A stretch of 64,000 bases of DNA from the NCBI GenBank assembly GCA_030065935.1, contig JASJCP010000028.1:1-64000 (forward strand), given 5' to 3'. Under the pieces are notes generated by a model that was not told where the DNA came from, did no database searches, and saw only the letters and a program-made list of their open reading frames with translations. Both the position numbers and the translations under genes were made by a program. The stretch comes from Xenococcaceae cyanobacterium MO_167.B27. Its GTDB lineage: Bacteria > Cyanobacteriota > Cyanobacteriia > Cyanobacteriales > Xenococcaceae. Shown in pieces: positions 58,133 through 64,000 of the stretch (the first letter of the stretch is position 1; each line of letters starts with the position of its first letter).

Positions 58133-59494
58133 ATGGAAATAGTACTATTTTTTTCTATTGCAGGGATACCTTTAATTATTCTGTGGCTGATTGGAGGAGG
58201 AATATTTTTTACTCTTAGATATGGTTTTATTAGTCTGCGAGGATTTAAAGAAGCAGTCGCCATTGCGACAGGAAAATATGAAACAGATGGGGAGGGAGAA
58301 GTATCCTCTTTTCAAGCTTTAGCTACCGCTTTGTCGGGGACAGTAGGATTAGGAAATATTGCAGGAGTTGCGATCGCTATTCAAGTAGGAGGCGCAGGGG
58401 CGGTTTTTTGGATGAGTATCGCTGCTTTCTTGGGGATGTCTAGTAAGTTTGTTGAATGCACTCTAGGACAGCAATACCGCCAGGTTAACCCTGATGGGAC
58501 AGTAGCAGGAGGACCCATGTATTATTTAGAAAAAGGTCTAGGTGATTTGGGTTTTGCCAAGTTAGGGAAGTTACTAGGAATAATTTTTGCTCTGTTTTGT
58601 ATCGGTGCTTCTTTTGGTGGCGGAAATATGTTTCAAGTCAATCAGTCTTTTTCCGCTTTGACTGCTTTGTTTCCTGGTGTGGAAAGTTATAACTGGGTAT
58701 TTGGTTTAACTGTTGTAGTGTTAGTGGGGTTGGTAATTGTTGGAGGAATTAACCGCATTGGGGTGGTTACAAGTAAGTTAGTCCCCTTGATGATTGGGAT
58801 ATATTTAGTAGGTTGTTTGTGGGTCATTGGTAGCAAAATTACAGAAATACCAGATGCGATTATAACTATCTGTCAGTCAGCTTTTTCCGCTAATGCTGTA
58901 GAAGGGGGTTTAGTAGGGTTGTTAGTCTTAGCAATTCGTCGTAGTGCTTTCTCTAATGGTGCTGGTTTGGGGGCTGCTGCGATCGCTCATTCGGCTGCAA
59001 AAACTCAAGAGCCGATACAAGAAGGATTAGTATCGATGTTAGAGCCATTTATTGACACTGTTGTAATCTGTAACTTAACCGCTTTAGTAATAGTTTTAAC
59101 TGGAACTTATGGGGTAAATATTCCCTCAGATATTAATGGCTCAGAGTTAACCGCTTTGGCTTTTTCCCAGGTAGTTAGTTGGTTTCCCTATCTTTTAGCA
59201 GTGGTAATTTTCTTGTTTGGTTTTTCTACTACTTTGGCATGGAGTTATTACGGCGAAAAATCTTGGATCTATCTATTCGGCGATCGCAATACTTTGATTT
59301 ATAAGGGTGTCTTTCTAATTTGTATTTTTGTTGGGGCGGTGGTTAATCTGGGAGTCGTAGTAGAATTTAGCGACATGATGTTATTAGCAATGGCTCTACC
59401 CAATCTGATTGGATGTATTCTGTTATCCAACAAAGTTGCTAAAAGACTAAATAATTATCTGTTAAAACAAAACTTGGAATCTAAAATAAATTAG
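58133..59494 (+). CDS. Alanine/sodium:amino acid symporter (AGCS family)
   Basis: 'GEVSSFQALATALSGTVGLGNIAGVAIAIQVGGAGAVFWMSIAAFLGMSSKFVECTLGQQYR', 'GGPMYYLEKGL', 'FSNGAGLGAAAIAHSAAKT'. ORF also open from TTG at 58082. Confidence 0.92.
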   Translation: MEIVLFFSIAGIPLIILWLIGGGIFFTLRYGFISLRGFKEAVAIATGKYETDGEGEVSSFQALATALSGTVGLGNIAGVAIAIQVGGAGAVFWMSIAAFLGMSSKFVECTLGQQYRQVNPDGTVAGGPMYYLEKGLGDLGFAKLGKLLGIIFALFCIGASFGGGNMFQVNQSFSALTALFPGVESYNWVFGLTVVVLVGLVIVGGINRIGVVTSKLVPLMIGIYLVGCLWVIGSKITEIPDAIITICQSAFSANAVEGGLVGLLVLAIRRSAFSNGAGLGAAAIAHSAAKTQEPIQEGLVSMLEPFIDTVVICNLTALVIVLTGTYGVNIPSDINGSELTALAFSQVVSWFPYLLAVVIFLFGFSTTLAWSYYGEKSWIYLFGDRNTLIYKGVFLICIFVGAVVNLGVVVEFSDMMLLAMALPNLIGCILLSNKVAKRLNNYLLKQNLESKIN

Positions 59495-59621
59495 GGTGTA
59501 GGCTTGGTGAAACAATGTTCTTTCTAGAATACTAAAAATCGTCATCCTTTATCCTTTATCCCTCATCCCTTAGTAGTAAGTAGTAAGTAGTAAGTAATAA
59601 CAATCAATCTCCCCACACCGC

Positions 59622-59688
59622 CTGACCCTATGACCCTATGACCTATGACCTATGACCTATGACCTATGACCTATGACCTATGACCCCT
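59622..59688. repeat. Short tandem heptamer repeat (CCTATGA)n
   Basis: gaccctatgaccctatgacctatgacctatgacctatgacctatgacctatgacctatgacc. Confidence 0.95.
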
Positions 59689-59762
59689 GACCCCAGTCCC
59701 TCTCTCTCCCCAATCTCCCCTACTCTCCCCATTCCCCATCTCAACTATCTAATTAATTTGAA

Positions 59763-60692
59763 CTAATTACTATTAAAAAAATCTAGAATTTCCTGATAAA
59801 AAAAAGCTCCTTTATTTCGACTATCAGCAGCAGTAACAACAAGTCTTAAAGTTTCAATTAAAGAATTTTTAGTAGCATCTATAATTAGCTCTAGAAGTTG
59901 ACTAATATCATTTTGATTTTCTTGTCCATAGGCGATAACATTGATATAATCATTACGAATTGCATTAGAAATAATTACAATGGGATAGCCTGTCTTGAGT
60001 AAAATTAAATTCATCAATAGTCTTGCTGTTCTTCCGTTACCATCACGGAATGGATGTATAGAAACAAAACGAAAATGAGCAGTAGTTGCATATTCTATGG
60101 GATGTAATTCTTGAGCTTGTTCTGAATTAAGCCAATTAATAAATTCTGCCATTAATTGTGGCACTAAATAATGTGGTGGATCAAGATAATTTGTTCCTGC
60201 TGCTTTAACATCTAATCCCCGATATTTCCCCGCTTCATCTGGGGCGATTTTTCTTAAAATTAAATTATGAATTTGTTTGATTTGCCATTCTCCAATCGTA
60301 CTATCTTCTTTGGCTAATGTTTCTACGTAGTCAATAGCATCTTTATGTCCAATAATTTCTAAATGTTCTTGTAGTGTTTTCCCACCAATAGTAATTCCTT
60401 TCGATAAAACTAATTCTGTTTCACTTTGACTCAGGGTATTACCTTCAATTGCATTGGAATTATAGGTAAACTGAACATCATATATTTTTTTTAATTCCGC
60501 AACAATTATTGGAGAAAGGGGACGAAAGCTATCTAACCATCTTTTGAGTTTATTTATCTGTTGCAATTGAGACTGATTATTCATATTCAGATAGTGATTG
60601 ATTAGTTTCTCAATATCTGGAGTAGTATGTGTTTTATGTAATTGAATAAGTTTCGAGATGAATTCATCGTATAGTTGGTAACTGGAGGTCAT
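59763..60692 (-). CDS. Fic/DOC family protein (class II-like, N-terminal inhibitory motif)
   Basis: Active site 'HPFRDGNGRTARLLMN'; N-terminal 'YNSNAIEGNTLS' matches (S/T)xxxE(G/N); flap-like 'RGLDVKAAGTNYLDPPHYLVP'. Confidence 0.92.
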   Translation of the reverse strand: MTSSYQLYDEFISKLIQLHKTHTTPDIEKLINHYLNMNNQSQLQQINKLKRWLDSFRPLSPIIVAELKKIYDVQFTYNSNAIEGNTLSQSETELVLSKGITIGGKTLQEHLEIIGHKDAIDYVETLAKEDSTIGEWQIKQIHNLILRKIAPDEAGKYRGLDVKAAGTNYLDPPHYLVPQLMAEFINWLNSEQAQELHPIEYATTAHFRFVSIHPFRDGNGRTARLLMNLILLKTGYPIVIISNAIRNDYINVIAYGQENQNDISQLLELIIDATKNSLIETLRLVVTAADSRNKGAFFYQEILDFFNSN

Positions 60693-60784
60693 AATTTATG
60701 AGATTTATGCACGCAAGTTTTTAAATTGAATATTATCCAAAGCATAAATTTTATCTACCTCACCAGTATCAGAATTACTATAAT

Positions 60785-61225
60785 TTAACGCCCTTTTGGT
60801 AAGTAACCAGAAGGCTGAGATGGTTTGGTTTTGGGAGTGGATTCTCTTCCTCCCCACACTAGGGGTAAGCTTAGTATGCCAAGTAGTGCTATTACTCCAG
60901 AAATTAGCCAGATCGTAAATCTACTGGGTTGATAGTTTCCTTGCTCAATTTGCCAATAGACTCGGTTGTAACGTAAGGCTGCTAGTCCTACAATAATTAC
61001 TCCTGATATGACTAAACTTATACCTAAAATCTCAGAATTAACTAGGGAGTAGTTTTGTCCTAAGTTTTGTGTGGTTACTGTTTGGGACTGACGGAGAAAT
61101 AAACCAAAACGAGCGATCGCCAGACCAAATCCGATTAAAGAAATAGAGGTGCGAAGCCAAGCTAAAAAAGTGCGCTCATTCGCTTGATGCTCTCTCTGAC
61201 GAGGGCTTTTACCCTGTTTTGTCAT
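60785..61225 (-). CDS. DUF202 (YidH-like) membrane protein
   Basis: 'ANERTFLAWLRTSISLIGFGLAIARFGLFLRQ' plus three TM helices. Confidence 0.88.
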   Translation of the reverse strand: MTKQGKSPRQREHQANERTFLAWLRTSISLIGFGLAIARFGLFLRQSQTVTTQNLGQNYSLVNSEILGISLVISGVIIVGLAALRYNRVYWQIEQGNYQPSRFTIWLISGVIALLGILSLPLVWGGRESTPKTKPSQPSGYLPKGR

Positions 61226-62096
61226 TACTACTCAACCGTACATTGATAATTGATAAACCTAAAATGCTGAGAAACAGCACTAAGCCAATAGTGCAAGCAT
61301 AGCTCATATCGAAATCTTGGAAGGCTCTCTCATATAAATAATACACTACGGTTTTAGTACTGTTGCGGGGTCCTCCTTGGGTCATTACATAAATCTCTTC
61401 AAATACTTTAGTAGCGGAGATAGCAGAAATTACTGTGACTAGAAATAAATAGGGACGCATTAGGGGTAAGGTAATATCTAAGTGTTTGCGCCATCCATCT
61501 GAGCCATCAATTGCTGCTGCTTCGTATAATTCGGGAGATATCCCTTGTAAACCTGCAAGATAAATTACCATGTAGTAACCTAATCCTTTCCAGATGGTGA
61601 CTAACATCACGCTCCACAGAGCTAAATCGGGACTGGTTAACCAGGGAATTCCCGACTCAAAACCTAGAGCTTTAATAAATTGATTCAGTAAGCCGTTGCT
61701 AACATAGATCGCTTTCCAAGCAATACCTGCTACTACCATTGAGATTACTACAGGGGTATAAAAAGCAGTGCGAAACCAGTAAATACCTTTTAATTTTTGA
61801 TTGACTAAAATCGCTAAGATTAAGGGTGCTATTACCAAGACAGGAACAGCACCTACTAAATATAAAAGGGTATTACCGACAGTTTGCCAGAAAACGCGAT
61901 CGCTGGCTAGTCGCTGAAAATTTGTCCATCCTACCCATTGAGGTGCTTGGGTGAGGTCATATTCGTATTGAGTAAAACTTAAAGAAAAGGCTGATATCCC
62001 TGGTAAAAAAACTGTTAGAGTCAGAATCGCGATCGCAGGCAGCAAGAACAGATAGGGAATCAGTTTTTTTTGATTACTTGATAAAGACTTGAACAA
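61209..62096 (-). CDS. Carbohydrate ABC transporter permease (MalF/UgpA-like)
   Basis: 'FLLPAIAILTLTVFLPGISAFSLSFTQYE', 'YLAGLQGISPELYEAAAIDGSDGWRKHLDITLPLMRPYLFLV'. Confidence 0.92.
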   Translation of the reverse strand: MFKSLSSNQKKLIPYLFLLPAIAILTLTVFLPGISAFSLSFTQYEYDLTQAPQWVGWTNFQRLASDRVFWQTVGNTLLYLVGAVPVLVIAPLILAILVNQKLKGIYWFRTAFYTPVVISMVVAGIAWKAIYVSNGLLNQFIKALGFESGIPWLTSPDLALWSVMLVTIWKGLGYYMVIYLAGLQGISPELYEAAAIDGSDGWRKHLDITLPLMRPYLFLVTVISAISATKVFEEIYVMTQGGPRNSTKTVVYYLYERAFQDFDMSYACTIGLVLFLSILGLSIINVRLSSNDKTG

Positions 62097-62597
62097 TTAA
62101 CTATTCACAATTAGTTTTTTGTTACTATAGCAAATAGCATCGCTCAGTCAATCAACAACCCACACTTTCTTGCTCTCTATAAATACTAAATGGACTTGGT
62201 AAAGAAGCTAATCCTAAAACCAATCTACCAATCAATCCCTCTTAGACAATTCTAGAAAGAATGTTGTTATGCTTTGAACGATGCTATTCGGTGCTAGACA
62301 GATAATATAATGAAACAGCTTATTTTCCTCGTAATTATCTAATGTGTACTTGGCTGTTTGATCTGCCATGAAAGTTATTTCAACCTTCAATATTTAATAT
62401 AATCAATTATTCTTTTAGGGTCTAGTTATTGCAACTAAAGTTCATCTTTTTGAGAGTAAAAACTACCATTTAGATTAAGTAAAATGAACAAAAAGACTAA
62501 TTACTGCGTCTATACTATTGGGATAAAAGAGACAACTGTATCAAATATTCCTGATACTTAATGCTCTAGACCCTCCCACCTATTATAAGTTCGTAGT

Positions 62598-64000
62598 ATG
62601 AAGAAAAGTTTACAAAACTGGTGTATTTTATTTGTTTCTGTTGCTTTACTGTGGTTAGGAATATTGCCCTATCCCCAGGCTATTGGTGCAGACAATCAAG
62701 ACAAAGTAAATCATTATATATCCCGTATGAGTTTTGGCGTTACCCCAGGACAAATCTCAAAAGTTCAAGCTAGTGGGATAGAAAATTATCTCCAAGCACA
62801 GCTTAACCCCGAATCTATCCCAGAATCTCGCGTTTTAGAACTTCGTTTGGCAGAATTAGATACTATCAGCCGTAATCCTGTCGATTTGTTCCAATATTTC
62901 GAGAAATATAGGCTTTATCACCTACCTAATCAGGGAGCAAATTTATCAGAAGCAGAAAAAAAAGAATTCAGAAGAAAAAGAAGTGAATTCCGACGCAAGG
63001 TTACAGAACAAGTGCAGCAAGCTAATTTATTGCGGAGCATTTTGTCTGAGCGACAGTTACAAGAAGTGATGGTCAACTTCTGGTTCAACCATTTTAATGT
63101 TGCTTCTACCAAAAGAGTTACTCTATTTTGGCTAGCAGATTATGAAAATGATATCCGAACTCATGCTTTAGGCAATTTTCGGGATTTACTAGCTACTACA
63201 GCACATCATCCAGCAATGTTAATTTATCTGGATAACGATCTAAATGTTGCTCCCAATAACCGAGCTAGGGGTAATCTCAAAGGGATTAACGAAAACTATG
63301 CTCGGGAATTGATGGAGTTACACAGTCTCGGAGTTGATGGAGGTTACACCCAACAAGATGTTATTGCACTAGCTAAAATTTTGACGGGATGGGGAGTAGA
63401 TGGTAAAAATAATTCGGGAGATGAAAATGGTTTCAGGTTTTACCGACGACGACATGACTTCTCCGATAAAGTGTTTTTGGGTCAAACCATTGCGGGGACA
63501 GGTATCGAAGAAGGGGAAAAAGCTCTAGATATTTTAGCTACTCATCCTTCAACGGCTCGTTTTATCAGTTACAAACTGGCACAATATTTTGTAGCAGATG
63601 AACCCCCCAATAGTTTAGTTGATCGCCTAGCAGATAAGTTTCTTGCTAGTAATGGCAACATTAAAACTGTATTAGATACTTTATTCCATTCTCCAGAATT
63701 TAACGACCCTCAGTATTACGATAATAAGTTCAACAATCCTTATCAGTATCTAGTTTCCATCTTGCGAGCTAGTAATATTGACAATCCTAACTTCAAGCGA
63801 TTAAGAGGGATGTTAGCTCAGTTATCAATGCCTCTATATAATTGTGTCACTCCAGATGGTTATACAAATACTAAAGATCCTTGGTTAAATCCTGAAGGGA
63901 TGTTGCGACGAGTCAGTTTTGCCAATGCTATAGCCAATGGAACAATCAGTAATAAGCAACCTGTTAATGCTCAACAATTAGAAAAAACTTTAGGAAATAA
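62598..64000 (+). CDS. DUF1800 family protein, truncated by window end
   Basis: Open from ATG 62598 (MKKSLQNWCILFVSVALLWLGILPYPQAIGADNQDKVNHYISRMSFGVTPGQ...NFWFNHFNV...GINENYARELMELHSLGVDGGYTQQDVIALAKILTGWGV...) to the window edge; not in the ORF track. Confidence 0.9.
   Translation, partial: MKKSLQNWCILFVSVALLWLGILPYPQAIGADNQDKVNHYISRMSFGVTPGQISKVQASGIENYLQAQLNPESIPESRVLELRLAELDTISRNPVDLFQYFEKYRLYHLPNQGANLSEAEKKEFRRKRSEFRRKVTEQVQQANLLRSILSERQLQEVMVNFWFNHFNVASTKRVTLFWLADYENDIRTHALGNFRDLLATTAHHPAMLIYLDNDLNVAPNNRARGNLKGINENYARELMELHSLGVDGGYTQQDVIALAKILTGWGVDGKNNSGDENGFRFYRRRHDFSDKVFLGQTIAGTGIEEGEKALDILATHPSTARFISYKLAQYFVADEPPNSLVDRLADKFLASNGNIKTVLDTLFHSPEFNDPQYYDNKFNNPYQYLVSILRASNIDNPNFKRLRGMLAQLSMPLYNCVTPDGYTNTKDPWLNPEGMLRRVSFANAIANGTISNKQPVNAQQLEKTLGN

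Noticed and set aside
59581-59720. Tandem heptamers considered as a CRISPR array
   Set aside because: Contiguous 7-bp units without spacers; no cas genes in the window.
62930-63112. Minus-strand ORF 62930-63112
   Set aside because: Antisense within the open DUF1800 reading frame.
1-64000. tRNA and rRNA genes
   Set aside because: No cloverleaf-compatible TpsiC (GGTTCRANYCC) or rRNA-like segments noticed by eye; a tRNAscan/Infernal run would be decisive.

Overview
Cyanobacterial chromosomal window. The evidence is frequent HIP1 octamers (GCGATCGC), heptameric short tandem repeats in intergenic gaps, and cyanobacterial gene families such as an rne-rnhB operon, cyAbrB and a SipA-like protein. 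Most genes are housekeeping: tsaB, ttcA, cysC, polA, pepP, pstC/pstA, rne/rnhB, folK, cobM, lgt, tilS, a TIGR03960-type radical SAM protein, an MscS channel and a NarL-type two-component pair. Accessory content stands out. It includes a NERD-nuclease/SF1-helicase protein, a C5-cytosine methyltransferase with a long C-terminal extension that looks like a fused restriction domain, an AAA ATPase + subtilisin-like protease operon resembling IetAS, a Fic protein, and an antitoxin followed by a 13-codon VapC stub. There is also mobile or decaying material: an edge-truncated TnpB, an ISKra4-like transposase split by a 103-bp hairpin insert and flanked by 43-bp inverted repeats, a truncated GST gene, a DUF1997-like pseudogene, and two MITE-like repeat families. 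Several gaps carry stable stem-loops that look like unannotated structured RNAs. A perfect 22-bp-arm palindrome appears to have rewritten the C-terminus of a Spy-like gene. All homology calls are by eye from the sequence; no searches were run.
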